Below are positions 17,423-27,926 of a stretch of 31,560 bases of DNA, piece after piece. A program made the position numbers and the translations under genes. Numbering within the stretch: position 1 is the stretch's first letter; the number at the start of each line of letters is the position of its first letter. The notes under the pieces were generated by a model. It had not been told where the DNA came from, made no database searches, and worked only from the letters and a program-made list of their open reading frames with translations. Origin of the DNA: Chalciporus piperatus (lineage: Eukaryota > Basidiomycota > Agaricomycetes > Boletales > Boletaceae); assembly GCA_038093975.1 (NCBI GenBank), contig JBBPTG010000267.1:1-31560 (forward strand), given 5' to 3'.

Positions 17423-18850
17423 ATGAGCAACCTGACATCCAATTCCATCTCACCAGAACGACACGAGTTTCAGCTGTCCGGGACGCTTGGAGGCGGTCCT
17501 GCCACGCTGAAATGTTCAGCACTGAGATACCCATGTTCTCATCGTGGAATTACCCTTATACTGACACATGGTGTCTCGGGACGTAAGTGTCTACATCTCT
17601 GAAACGCTTGTTTCTTGACGCGTGCTCTGCAACTATTGGCAGACAAGGAGCAATACCACCCAGTCATCGTTCGGTTACTCAAGCTCTGCGAGTCTGCAGA
17701 GTATGACATCAGGGAAATATGGTCAATCGACTTCCCAAACCATGGCGAAGCTGCGACACTGAATCGCACTATCCTGGAGGAACGAAAGGCGAGGGGTGTA
17801 AAGGAGGGATATGACGGGGCCTGCAGTAAGTGCGCGCAATATCCGTTCGCATCCTTTAACCCGATGTACTAGCGGCGGCTTCGGACTGGGCCGCATATCT
17901 AAATGCGTTCATGTCACTACCGCGATTACGAGGGCACAAAATAGTCGGTTTAGCACATTCAGGCAGCTGCACCGCTTGGTAAGTCCTAGCATTCTATCCA
18001 GAAGGCCATCCTTGAACATTTCGGCACGTCGATCATTCGCTCTAGGGTAAACGCGTTGTCGAAGTTTGCAGACCCTTCCTCCCATGCGCACCCTCACGCG
18101 CTGATTTTCTTGGAACCGACGCTTATGTTTCCTGGTATGTCACCGGATGACCCTCGGTCCATACACGGTGCTGCCAATGTTCGTGGAGCCCTCGCCAAAC
18201 GTGACAAATGGAGTTCACGCGCAGACGTGCAACGTTGGATCGCGAAGAACGGGAAGAGTATTTGGAGTAGGTGGGATAAGAGGGTGCTCGATCTTTACAT
18301 GGTAAGTCTTGCGTTCGATGGTCGACACGCGTTTTTCCGACCGGAATCGGGTGATAGGAATACGCGTTTGAAGATGTTTCAACCCCGGAGGGATCTTATA
18401 CCACCCCGAGGTTACAAAAAGACGAGGAAGCGCGGCATTACGCGTGTCTATCACACACGATTGACCCTCCCCAACTCGGTTCTGTGTGTGCGTCGCTGAA
18501 TGAAAACGGCAAGCGTGGCGTTCACATCCTATGGGCTGAATTCGAGGAATTCGTGTATGGTTTGCTTTTGTTCTGACTTGTGGTGCTTAAATAACGAAGC
18601 TTGGTCTCCAGATCGAAGAAAGCAAAGGCTGAGATGGTGGATGCAGCCGATCACAGGGTAACTACGCAGCGCACGGTCATGGGCTCGGGACATCTCGTGA
18701 GTGCTGTTTAGATCCGGTATTGGTCTTGGTAAGACCAATGTGTCAACTCTTTGGTAGGTTCCACAATTAAAACCAGATGAACTGGCGGACGCGACACATG
18801 AGGTGCTCCAGGTGATTGCCAGTGGGAGAGGCATGAGGGCTTCACTCTGA
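17423..18850 (+). CDS. Alpha/beta-hydrolase fold protein, seven exons, 359 aa
   Basis: Exons 17423-17582, 17643-17825, 17873-17978, 18046-18301, 18358-18554, 18612-18696, 18758-18850, total 1080 nt with frame kept at every join; introns 47-67 nt. The ATG at 17423 was chosen because only its frame joins exon 2 and yields ITLILTHGVSGHKEQ, the first strand and oxyanion-hole loop (residues about 44-57). Further family landmarks: IWSIDFPNHGEAATLN, the nucleophile elbow GLAHSGSCTAW with Ser144, LIFLEPTLM, a late strand VHILWAEFEEF where the acid would lie, and GSGHLVPQ with His328. The elbow reads A-H-S-G-S instead of G-x-S-x-G, which may affect activity. Family reaction: hydrolysis of an ester, amide or epoxide; substrate unknown. 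No signal peptide, so probably cytosolic or peroxisomal. Confidence 0.82.
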
Positions 18851-19095
18851 AGCATCAGGCTGAGAGTGGCAGGTGAATTACATAATCGTGTCGCATCAGC
18901 CACTGTACCCTACACTGCTACTGTTCAGTGTTACCTAGTACCTACAGAGGAGAAACCAACGTTCGCTTGAATTCCCATCGCTGATCCAGTGAGACAAGCA
19001 ACCTCATCGACGCGGCATGACAATCCCATATCGATAATCCAAAGTAAACTTCTTGCTCGATTCATCATACGCTGGTGACGTTGAACATCTCCAGG

Positions 19096-20956
19096 ATGTC
19101 TGAGAGAAACGAGTTCGACGAGATAGCACACCAAATCCGTGTCCTGACCACCATCCTCGAGGAAATGAAGCGAGGAAGCGAGGCCACGCGCCATCCTGAG
19201 AATGTCCCCAAAATTTTGAGCCATGTCGTCACTCTCCTCACCTGTGGCGATAACTTGAATGGGAGCGCAAGTGCGCCGGAGGTGGTGGCAGCGACAGGCA
19301 GCTTGCAGCCCGGAAGCGCGGGGATCTTGGTCGTCACACAGAATTCAGGCTCAAAGTCACCTGTTTCTCAATTGCGGGTCGAGGAGTTGCACAAGGGGAA
19401 ATCATTCGAGGATGTAGTGTCTGGGTAAGGTCAATGTGACTATACCTGGTGTGATCGTGATCCTTACTGTTTCTGCAGGAATCCAGATGCATCAACGTTA
19501 CAGGAGCACATCACAGATATATGGGCCGCCCTAGCGGGATATGATCCAGCAACACCCGCTGCGGACGATAACTTCAACTCTTTCGTCCAGTTCGTGGTTT
19601 CTCGCAGCTTTCGCAAGATCCAGGTGCAGTTCAACGAGGACAAATGTATGTTTCGACGCGATCGCCTCTTTGACATCATCCGTCAGTGGGCGGTTCGCCC
19701 ATCCGATGACTTTTCGGAGCGATGGATCGCGGTTCCCGACTGGTTGCTCACCGCTTTTGATCCCGCGCCTCCGATCGAGAGCAAGGAGATAGAGGGTGTC
19801 CTTCATTGGAAGTTGTCGACGGACACATTGAAGCTTTGGGCTATGATTTTGGTCAATCTACTCGAGTCTTTGGGTGAACATATCGATGAGGCTTCCACGA
19901 GCAGGGGTGAGGGCATGCTTACCCGGGGGCCGTCCGAGGAGGAACGCGAAGCAATTGCTAATGTCAATTACTACTGCTACGTTCTATACCTCTTCGTCAA
20001 GTGGGATAAACACGTGGTCCAGATTCTGTTGGGAGAGACCATTCTGGGTTCCTGGCTTGCAAGGAGCATGATTTTTCGTGACCGTCGTCAGTAGACTCAT
20101 AACCTTGTCTGCACTTGCTGACATCGCATTTTCTCCTCACAGCCGGCGAAAATGGTTAGTAGTATCCTATCCATATATCATTACGTTGGTCTGAACCAAT
20201 GATTCAGAGGATTGGGACCTCTACCAGAGCGTCCTTCGTTATTTACGGACACTCACGGCGTGGCATGCTGCCTTGGAATATCTGTGTTTCAACCCATATC
20301 TGAGACAAACGGCAGCTAATCTCCTTGTGGGGTTTGTAGAGGTCCCGTCATCTGCACAGGTATCGACCCGAGAGAAGTTCGTTGGAACATATTTTGATCG
20401 CTACCCCGCTGAGCGGGGCGATGAAGATGTTGTTGCCACGATCAAGAGGTATCACCCAACCATTCAGACGTTCGGCGGTACAATTCATGCAGAAGCGACT
20501 CTGATGGGTCTTTTGGCGTATACGAGATGGAATCAAACATTCAACTACGGAGAGGAGATCCACAATCAGGAATTGCTTCACATCCTCGAACGAGTAAGAA
20601 ATTTGCTTCGTTCTCTCATCGTTATTGACTTAGATGCACAGGCCGAGGATGCGGTTGTGGTAGGAAAGAAGTGCTGTTGGTGCTGTGCGAAGCTCGCGGG
20701 ACTTCTTGGGAAACGGCTGAATGTCGAGTTCAAGATTCCTGGCACGCATGGCCTTATTCACGCGTGGAGTCCTCCAACTGTCGGAATCCATGTTGATGTG
20801 TTGCGGGAGCTGGAAGGGGAACTTTGGGCGGAGCTTCACTCTGCTATCGCTGACACAAGGGATCGTCTGCACTCTCGTCAAAGCTCCGGATCCAGCACGG
20901 ATGCACCAGAGCACCCCCTGGGTGTCTCCAATACGGCCCCAGGCAAATACCACTGA
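19096..20956 (+). CDS. OTT_1508-like cytidine-deaminase-fold protein, five exons, 549 aa
   Basis: Exons 19096-19424, 19479-20086, 20143-20154, 20208-20593, 20642-20956, total 1650 nt, frame kept. Exon 3 is a 12-nt micro-exon; it is needed because no other choice of donors joins the flanking frames. The C-terminal part carries the zinc deaminase signature: IHAEATLMG with His at about 410 and Glu two residues later, and KKCCWCC with Cys at about 456-460, followed by PGTHGLIHAWSPP. This pattern matches the fungal branch of OTT_1508-like deaminases (Pfam PF14441 from memory), a family proposed in the literature to derive from bacterial effector deaminases. The N-terminal about 400 residues are helical and unassigned. 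Substrate (base, nucleotide or nucleic acid) unknown. Intron 4 (20594-20641) is 48 nt, stop-free and a multiple of three. Start chosen at the first ATG in frame (MSERNEF). Confidence 0.75.
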
Positions 20957-21469
20957 TTTGCGCGACCTTGTTTGTCATTCCGTTGTATATACCACTACTT
21001 TAGGTGCACTGGCCGTGTGTCCAGTGGCAAGAAGTGATCAGGCACGAACTGTATCGATATCGTACCTGGACAGGCTGTACATGTCAGAGTTCACATTTCA
21101 TGCTTGACAAAGCTCTTGAAGCTTTGCGGCGGCGCCACTAGCGTTGGTAGTACTTTTGTTTCTTGTCTCGAATCGCATGTCCTTCACCGTTCACGACTCC
21201 CCACAACAGCCACTGCTAGCGGCATCTCGGTGACGAGCTCGGGTCCCTTTCAACTTGCGAACTCCATCATTAACCTCGATCAATGTGGCTACTATTTCAT
21301 TTCCAGCGAGCAATAACTCGTGGCTTCATTTGATCCACTACTCTAAATTTGTGGGTGGATACATACACACACTGCATGGTATTTGCATGTTATTAGTTCT
21401 TGCTGTGATACATTCCCCACTCTTCCGCCGCCTCTGTCACGTTCCCCGGAACCGGTCTTGCCATCGACC
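20957..21469. other. Intergenic, about 0.5 kb
   Basis: Lies between two same-strand genes; presumably the 3' UTR of one and the promoter of the next. No distinct motif found. Confidence 0.5.
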
Positions 21470-23139
21470 ATGTTTCATCGACTGTCTACGAGCTTTCCCA
21501 GGGAGGGCTCACCGCAGACATCCCCGAAATCTCCACCACGTTCCCCACTCAGGTTCTTCTATCCGGGCCCTTCTGGTAGCAAGTTCACCGAAGACGAGGT
21601 GTCGGCCGTCTTGAGTTCTGAAACGGGGAGCGTTTCAGCGTCGTCGAATATTGAATCGGACCAACGACCTGCTTGGAAGCAAATACGCACCCAGCCTTCG
21701 AAGCTTCAGAAAGCACGTAAACCACCCTCGCCCCTTGTTCATGCGCGACAGTCGAAGAGTACAGATGACGTCGTAAAGGATACAGGACCCACAGTAAGTC
21801 AAACACATTTCGGTTGGGTGGAAAACGATGATATATGACATCCTAGTCGGGCCCGATATCCTTCTGCCCCACCCCTCATTCTGCAGAATCGTTCACCGAG
21901 TACGACAGGTTGAAAGTGAGCTCGAACGAAAAGGCGATTCTTGTTCTACTGCGTGCGGTCGCACCAGAACAGAGTCAACTATGTTCCGAGCTCCTTCAGA
22001 CGTCTCTCCCTCGAAACGCCGATTCAATACGAGACATCATACCCCAGAGAAATGGGTTCGTTCATACAGTGATCGAGGCATACAATCATCATAGGGGACT
22101 TATCATCCGTCCTGATGACGTTTGGCTCGCGATCTTGTCGCAATTCAGCTTCTTCGTCAACGGCAATGTGGAAGCGCTTCGAAGCGTTTTTGTCGCCCAT
22201 GGAGGGAAACAAGAACTGGTCGTCCATTCAGTCGGAACCCGTTATAACATGGATACCTCGTATATGGTCCATCAAATGACGAGACTGATGGAGGCTCAGA
22301 TCGTCGACGAGTCTCTACGAGAGTGGATCATGCCAAGTTTCACCACTACAACCCCGCTTGATCAAACGATGTGTGCCATCATGATGATGGGTATGATGAA
22401 GGGTTACTTTGCGTACAAGTTCTCGTTACGATGCGGTATCCCGAAGGTAACGCTCGAGGGGAACAAGAGAGACTGGGAAGATATTCTACGACGGTTAGAG
22501 GGGCTGAGGAAGTACGGCTTCCAGACGATCGCGTGGTACCATCTCCTTCGACCCATCATCTCTCGCTTCGTCGCCGCCTACGATAACCCCCACAGTCCCG
22601 AGAACCTCGAGTTTTGGAACAAAATCGCACATCGCGAATCTGGAAGCGGTCCACAATGGCTCTCAGGGTGGATAACAGCTTTCTGCGTCTTCAACGAGCA
22701 AGGCCGATGGCAGGGTATCACGCTCAACGAAGATCGAATTCGAGAACACGAACCCAAAAAACTCCTTCGACCCGCCGATCCTCTTCAACTCAGCGCATCG
22801 CAGTTCGCGTCCGTCTACACCATCCGCGAATGTACTCCATATCTTACGCTAGACGGTTTCCCCTACCCTACGATCGAAATGCAGGACATCCCTTGCGGGT
22901 TCACGCATCTGAACGTCAAGCTTGACGACAATGGGTTACTCTTGGATACGATGTTGGTGGCAGGGTCGATTGGCTCGCAAATTTGTTCGACAGAGAAAAC
23001 AGAGCTGTTTCGTAACGGATTGCGGGACACTGTTCGACCGGTTCTTGCTTGGTGGTATCTCGTACGAGAAAAGGAGTCAGCACATGAGGCTGACGGCGAC
23101 AGTGATATCGATGATATTGAGATTCTTCGTCCTCTGTAA
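21470..23139 (+). CDS. DUF4419 family protein, about 520 aa
   Basis: The large exon 21901-23139 carries the DUF4419 (PF14388) landmarks in order: NGFVHTVIEAYNHH, LIIRPDDVWLAILSQF, FFVNGN, MPSFTTTTPLDQ, MMMGMMKGYF, CGIPKVTLEG, DWEDI and SGWITAFCVF. It ends with an acidic tail before TAA. A probable first exon 21470-21793 (MFHRLSTSFPREG..., Ser/Pro-rich, disordered) joins in frame over a 107-nt intron (GTAAGT...CGAG). That intron is long for this locus and the acceptor is weak, so the N terminus is the uncertain part. A TTG-initiated frame from 21910 is unlikely to be the true start. Molecular function of DUF4419 proteins is not established; the family is expanded in fungi. No transmembrane segment is seen. 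Confidence 0.8.
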
Positions 23140-23520
23140 TATGTTTTTGTTGTACGACCGTTTGACATGGATATTATGTAGCTAACCACTATCGTCGAGA
23201 TTGGCCCCCTCTCCAAAACCGTTTTAATTCTCTAATAACTCGCCCTTTTCAAAATTCAAATTCCCAGAACATCTTCAATGTGATTACAGGTACGACGAGG
23301 CTAAACAAACTTGATATTTTGCGTGGTCGTAAAGATCCAGCAACCAGCGTGACATCGGCTAGAATCACGCTATGACAAGCTTGTGTACCAACGATGCTAG
23401 TTCGGCTCGACTTTTACATTATGTGACAAGTGTGTGACAGACTGTTACTACTTACAGGTCAACTCCGAGCCTCGGTAGGCCTCGCGTTTTTTTTCCTGAA
23501 AGAACGCACTTAGTGACTAT
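23140..23520. other. Intergenic before duplicated promoter region
   Basis: About 380 bp with no gene; T-rich run at about 23489-23496. The downstream 60 bp belong to a repeat shared with 28378-28443. Confidence 0.5.
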
Positions 23521-23580
23521 CAACTGACATTCGGGAATCTCAAACCTCCGTCGATGGCAATCGATGCATTTCTCGTCATT
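23521..23580. repeat. Duplicated divergent-promoter segment, copy A (partner 28378-28443)
   Basis: CAACTGACATT...CAAACCTCCGTCGAT(G/A)GC(A/G)ATC...TTCCCGTCATT-type match over about 60 bp. On the minus strand both copies contain ATG TCA GTT GAT. In copy B this starts the Rpn7-tail gene; here it runs into TAA after six codons (MSVDSH), so only the first four codons of that gene survive. Confidence 0.7.
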
Positions 23581-23634
23581 GGTTCCCTTGTGTCAGTGGC
23601 AAGGGACCAACAATCTGACGCTGCGAGAAACTTG

Positions 23635-23652
23635 ACCCCCCCGAAAGGGGGT
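23635..23652. promoter_or_regulatory. C-run/G-run hairpin conserved upstream of both F-box copies
   Basis: ACCCCCCCGAAAGGGGGT, followed by CTACTC, about 58 bp before the F-box start. The copy upstream of the pseudogene reads CCCCCCGAACGGGGATCTACTC at 26721-26742. Conservation in two diverged copies suggests the duplicated block includes the 5' UTR; a regulatory role is inference. Confidence 0.5.
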
Positions 23653-23709
23653 CTACTCAAACCACTCATCATCGATTCATCCAGGCAAAGTTACAGCGTG
23701 CTCTTCACA

Positions 23710-25422
23710 ATGGGCACGGATACGCGCAACCCGTTACTATTCGCAGATCTATTCCACAACATATTAGATCATCTCTCAGAATACAACCCAGATTCTCCCG
23801 TCCCCACCCAAGAGTATTATGACGGATGCCTGGTGGATAAAGATGGACGAGTAGCGCTACTTGCCTTGGCTCAGACGTGTCGCGGTTTCTCAGAACCTTG
23901 CCTCGACCGTTTGTGGCGCGAACTCGGTACGCTCAAACCACTAATTCGGTGCTGTGGAGGAGACCCGGAGCTAATATATGATACTAAGACACTGGTAAAT
24001 GCGTTTCTTCTATTCGTCGGTATGTTCTCATCACACTGGCAGACCCGACCAACTTCCGGTGAACTGAACATCATTCGTCAATACTCCCGACGGATCAGGA
24101 CAGTCTATTTGCTTGACTCTCCTTCTGCGCTGCTTCTACGATACATAGGCTTGCAATCCTCCTCTTTCTTCCCCAACCTCACCTCCCTCTTCTATAACGA
24201 GACCCATCCCCGCCGTTTCGGTGTTCCCACTGTACCCATGGCCACACTCGCTTGCCTGCTCACTCCCCAAGTCACCTCTCTGGAAGTCGTCTTTGCTAAA
24301 AGGGTTGACGGAGTACAGGCATTCCTCCGGGACTTGCATCAAATGTGTCCGAATCTCAGAACGTTCACATTCGAGGCAAGACCCGATAGAGGGAGGCGCA
24401 ATAATCCCCTACAAATCCTACACCATATCCCTGACTTCTCTCGCTTCAAGAACCTCCAGCACGCCTCCCTGCAAGCCTTCATTGATCACATCACCTTCGA
24501 AAATCTCTCCCTCTCTTCCCTGCCCAGACAGTTCTCCGCAGCAGTTCTCCGCGATCAATCGACACCACTTGGAAGTTCGTTGGGACCCGCTGACATTCCA
24601 TTTCAGCATGCTAAGCATGTTGAGCTGCGGGTCTGGGATCTCGACTTTGTCACCACATTACTACGACCTTCGCGCCAGGCGTTCGAGTACATTGATGTTT
24701 CCATCGACGGGGATCGACCCACTGCTTCCAGTGTAGATGCGTTCTTCAAAGCACTGGCGTCTTCTGGACATGCCGATTCGCTGCAGACAATCCAACTCAC
24801 ATACCCTCGGAACCGTCAATTCACACCTGGCCATCTATCGTCTGACCTCCCCGCTCTTCTCACATCCTTCCGTCGCCTGGAGACACTCGTGATCGATCTG
24901 GGTAATTTCTCCATCGACGATGAGCAGTTAGCGACTCTGGGTTGTCTTCGGTCTCTCCGGGTCTTGAAGCTCACTTGCTGGGCGGCGTTGTGGCCGTTGG
25001 CTAAGCATCCCACTCTGCATGGCGTTCTGTCTTTGGCTGCATCTTGCCAGAAGCTTCGAAAGCTCACCCTGTGTGTCGATGCTAGGCAGGTTCCAGGAGA
25101 CGGGGATCCCACAATCTGCAACACTACTCTCACAAATCTATTGTTTATGGACTCCCCGATCGATGATTCAGGAATGCGCGTAGCACGCTTTATCCTTAAA
25201 CATCTTCCGTCGGTGAACCGCGTCCACAACATTTGCTCTGTGAAGGAATCACCTTGGTACAATTGGGGTGGGTGGTATGCTGCCAGCTACAATGTCTATT
25301 GGGCGGTGAAGGATGGTGTGGATGATGCAGATGATGCAGATGATTGGGAGGATGTGGATGATGATGATGATGTGGATGATGTAGACGACCCAGATGACTC
25401 AGAGGATAATACTTCTGAGTAA
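23710..25422 (+). CDS. F-box/LRR-like protein with Asp-rich tail, 570 aa
   Basis: Single uninterrupted frame. The ATG at 23710 is preferred over an upstream ATG at 23554 because homology with the paralogue at 26784 begins at this codon. Residues about 10-75 form an F-box-like region (LFADLFHNILDHL, then LALAQTCRGFSEPCLDRLWREL), a pattern common in mushroom F-box proteins. The rest has irregular leucine-rich repeats (LRTFTFEA, LETLVIDLGN, LRVLKLTC) and a C-terminal tail from about 535 that is almost all Asp/Val/Ala, encoded by a GAT-rich microsatellite at 25315-25410. Family role: substrate adaptor of SCF ubiquitin ligases through Skp1 binding by the F-box; target unknown. No introns, unlike its neighbours. 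Confidence 0.8.
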   Translation: MGTDTRNPLLFADLFHNILDHLSEYNPDSPVPTQEYYDGCLVDKDGRVALLALAQTCRGFSEPCLDRLWRELGTLKPLIRCCGGDPELIYDTKTLVNAFLLFVGMFSSHWQTRPTSGELNIIRQYSRRIRTVYLLDSPSALLLRYIGLQSSSFFPNLTSLFYNETHPRRFGVPTVPMATLACLLTPQVTSLEVVFAKRVDGVQAFLRDLHQMCPNLRTFTFEARPDRGRRNNPLQILHHIPDFSRFKNLQHASLQAFIDHITFENLSLSSLPRQFSAAVLRDQSTPLGSSLGPADIPFQHAKHVELRVWDLDFVTTLLRPSRQAFEYIDVSIDGDRPTASSVDAFFKALASSGHADSLQTIQLTYPRNRQFTPGHLSSDLPALLTSFRRLETLVIDLGNFSIDDEQLATLGCLRSLRVLKLTCWAALWPLAKHPTLHGVLSLAASCQKLRKLTLCVDARQVPGDGDPTICNTTLTNLLFMDSPIDDSGMRVARFILKHLPSVNRVHNICSVKESPWYNWGGWYAASYNVYWAVKDGVDDADDADDWEDVDDDDDVDDVDDPDDSEDNTSE

Positions 25423-26783
25423 TGTATACCGATCCTACACTGATCATCTTGTTCTGTCACTGCATTCCCTGGGGGAATCTGAGATTTGTAAACCAGGTTA
25501 CCCACATGTATCAAATACCCTTGACGGGCCGATGACATTTCGAGGGGTGCAGATGTTGTTATGGAAGCTGCATCTGTAGCTCTCAAGCTGGGTCACCCTG
25601 AGTGGCTCAGGCTCGTTCGGTGCGTTCGCCATTGCTCTGGTACTCACCGACTTCTTTCACCTTGTTCCCTCGACGGTAGTCATGTATGTTCTACCTTCTC
25701 GACACCTCTGGTTGACCTGACTGACAAGCCCTTGATGCGACTGCTTCGTCACGCTCATTGCACGCTCGACCCCTAATCATTGATAGGTATGGTGTGGGAA
25801 TGGTGACACACAGGTCGAAGGGGAGGGCAACGAAACACGTCAAGAAACGTTGATCGGGGGAAAGAATAAATGTCGAGGTCACGGTGCATCCCTGCACTCT
25901 CTCCTTCGATCTGTGTGCCACCGCCCGGGACCATGACGACGCCATCGTGTGGCCCTACACCTGGGCTGTTCGTCCATACATTGTCGCTCTCATTCACGAT
26001 GCTTCTGACTTGTTCGTTGTTCAACTCGCTGCCTAGTAGGTTGACCTGTATGGCTTCCTGATCGGGACATCGATCCCCCCAAGCTGTGCGGAGATTTCAG
26101 CGACGAGTTTACCCTCGAAATCGAGCACGTCTCCGCGTTTATGCGCAACGAGGTCTTTGAGGCATCTCGACACCGACATCGAGCGCTTTCTCGACGTTGA
26201 CTCGTCACGGGGATATTGTTACGTCGTCTACTACTTACCTAGGTTCGGATTTCGCCCCTCGGGTGCTCACATCTCATTGGTATTCCCGTCGTCGTGAAGT
26301 CAGGTCCTCTTATTCAGGAGTCACCAGGAGGAGCGGACTACGCATTGTTGGCTGCGGGCGTCAACATTGGCCGAGATTTGATCGCTGAATATGATGCCTG
26401 TAACTTGAGATGGGAGGTTGCTGGTACGTTCTCCGCCTCGTCAAGTCCACCAGGCCCAAACCACTCCCAAACCCACGCACCATTCACGATTCATCATAGC
26501 TCGCTCTCGCTTCCAACGAGACCACGCCGTCGCGGTCTCCATGTGCGAACGCCACCAGAGGGCAGCGAGCGATTGCCCTCGTCCCAATTATCGTCGGGCC
26601 CTACGCCATTCACCACAGGGATACAACGACATTTGTCGTTATCGACATCAGCGGGGATAATTAATGCGTCGCAAATTCGCTCGCATTAACGATGACGCAT
26701 GGGTAATGGAGGAACTTTAACCCCCCGAACGGGGATCTACTCTATAGTGCGTCAGGCTGGACAAAGTTATGGTGCCCTTCACG
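25423..26783. other. 1.36-kb mosaic of gene fragments between F-box copies
   Basis: No complete gene. It contains a 96-bp piece duplicated at 28236-28330 (listed), a minus-strand open stretch at about 25773-26040 (NNEQVRSIVNESDNVW...) and a plus-strand stretch at about 26285-26425 (SGPLIQESPGG, then NIGRDLIAEYDACN) that read like protein but cannot be placed in a family. An 8-bp inverted repeat TTAATGCG/CGCATTAA lies at 26661-26689. Confidence 0.5.
26106..26201 (-). repeat. Remnant of Rpn7-tail gene exon 1, copy C
   Basis: About 96 bp matching 28236-28330 on the same strand, e.g. AGTTTACCCTCG, GCGTTTATG and GCTTTCTCGACGT. On the minus strand it keeps coding words of that gene (VEKAL, then in a shifted frame VAHKRGDV), so an indel breaks the frame. 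A pseudogenised fragment. Confidence 0.65.
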
Positions 26784-27441
26784 ATGGACATGGACACGCG
26801 CAACCCGCTACTATTGCCAGATCTATTCCAAAACATATTAGACCATCTCTACCAATACCCTTCATATATTCCCGAGACCTCCTCGTCTGATTCTTTCTTT
26901 TTTGACGGACGCCTGGTGGATAAAGATGGACTCGCAGCGTTACTGGCCTTGGCTCAGACTTGTTGCGATTTCTCGGGACCTTCGCTCGACCGCTTGTGGC
27001 GCGAACTCGGTACGCTCAAACCACTCATTCAGTGCTATGGAGGAGACGTGCGGACGTGATATTATAACGGTTATGACAGGAAACTGGTAAACGCGTCGCT
27101 TCTTCTACTCGTCGGTATGCTCTCATCACACTGGCAGCCCCAACCAACTTCCAGTGAACTGAACATCATTCGTCGATACTCCGCACGGATTAGGACACTA
27201 TATTTGCGCGACTCTCCTTCTATGCTGCTTCTACGTTACATGGGCTTGCAATCCTCCTCTTTCTTTCCCAGCCCCACGTATCTCATCTATGACGAGACCC
27301 ATCCCCACCGTTTCGGTGTTCGCACTGTCCCTATGACCGCACTCGCTTCCCTTCTCACTCCTAAAATCACCTCTCTGGAAATCGTCTTCGCTAAAAGGGT
27401 CGACGGAGTACAGTTATTTCTACGGGACTTGCATCAAAATG
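26784..27441 (+). pseudogene. Truncated F-box paralogue
   Basis: Starts MDMDTRNPLLLPDLFQNILDHL and follows the gene at 23710 codon by codon through VVFAKRVDG...FLRDLHQ-type sequence, then stops matching at about 27441, so the C-terminal half with most leucine-rich repeats is missing. TGA at 27057-27059 interrupts the same frame within a region altered by small indels. The preceding 5' segment, including the C-run/G-run hairpin, is also shared. Probably a non-functional partial duplicate; a peptide of the first 91 residues keeping the F-box could still be made. Confidence 0.8.
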
Positions 27442-27926
27442 GAGGGTACGAGTTGGAGGGGCACGGCAGAGGAAAACATGAAGAAATATGTGGCGTTGAG
27501 AGCCAGCGCCAGCGCCAGAACCCGGACCTTAGCCTGAAGTCGTATCGTGTATCGATAATACTGCCCCGTGAATGTACTATGCTTCCACGATGAGAGAACC
27601 GTCATCGAACCAATACGTGGGATGTCGATATGCTCGTAGCGTCGCTTGTTGAGACTTTCTCCAGTCGCCCGATATCCAGAACTTCCAGCCAGCACCTACT
27701 ACCGCAACCGATAGCGGAATAAGCCAGATCAGCGCTCGATAGTTAGGCTCGCAGTGTGCTCATGGCGGCGTATCAAGGAGAGGTGGTCGAGTTCTCACCC
27801 AGAGCGAGATCGAAACTTCAAACCTCGTCGCACACACTTAATACAGTGCAGGCCACCTGTGTAACAAGGCATGCGACAGAATTCATCGTGCTGGAACTGA
27901 AAATGCGATGGAGCGAGCGTGGTCCG
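27442..27926. other. Intergenic, about 0.49 kb
   Basis: Unrelated to the F-box gene after the breakpoint at 27441. No supported gene; includes the 3' flank of the minus-strand gene that follows. Confidence 0.45.

Noticed and set aside
17395..17586. Start of the alpha/beta hydrolase at the ATG at 17395
   Set aside because: Its frame cannot join exon 2 without a stop. The ATG at 17423 in another frame gives the family's LILTHG...HKEQ motif across the same junction.
18056..18499. Reading straight through 18302-18357 as coding
   Set aside because: GTAAGT at 18302 and a TAG acceptor at 18355-18357 remove 56 nt and put the next exon in the frame that carries EEARHY and VHILWAEF; the read-through frame loses these and stops.
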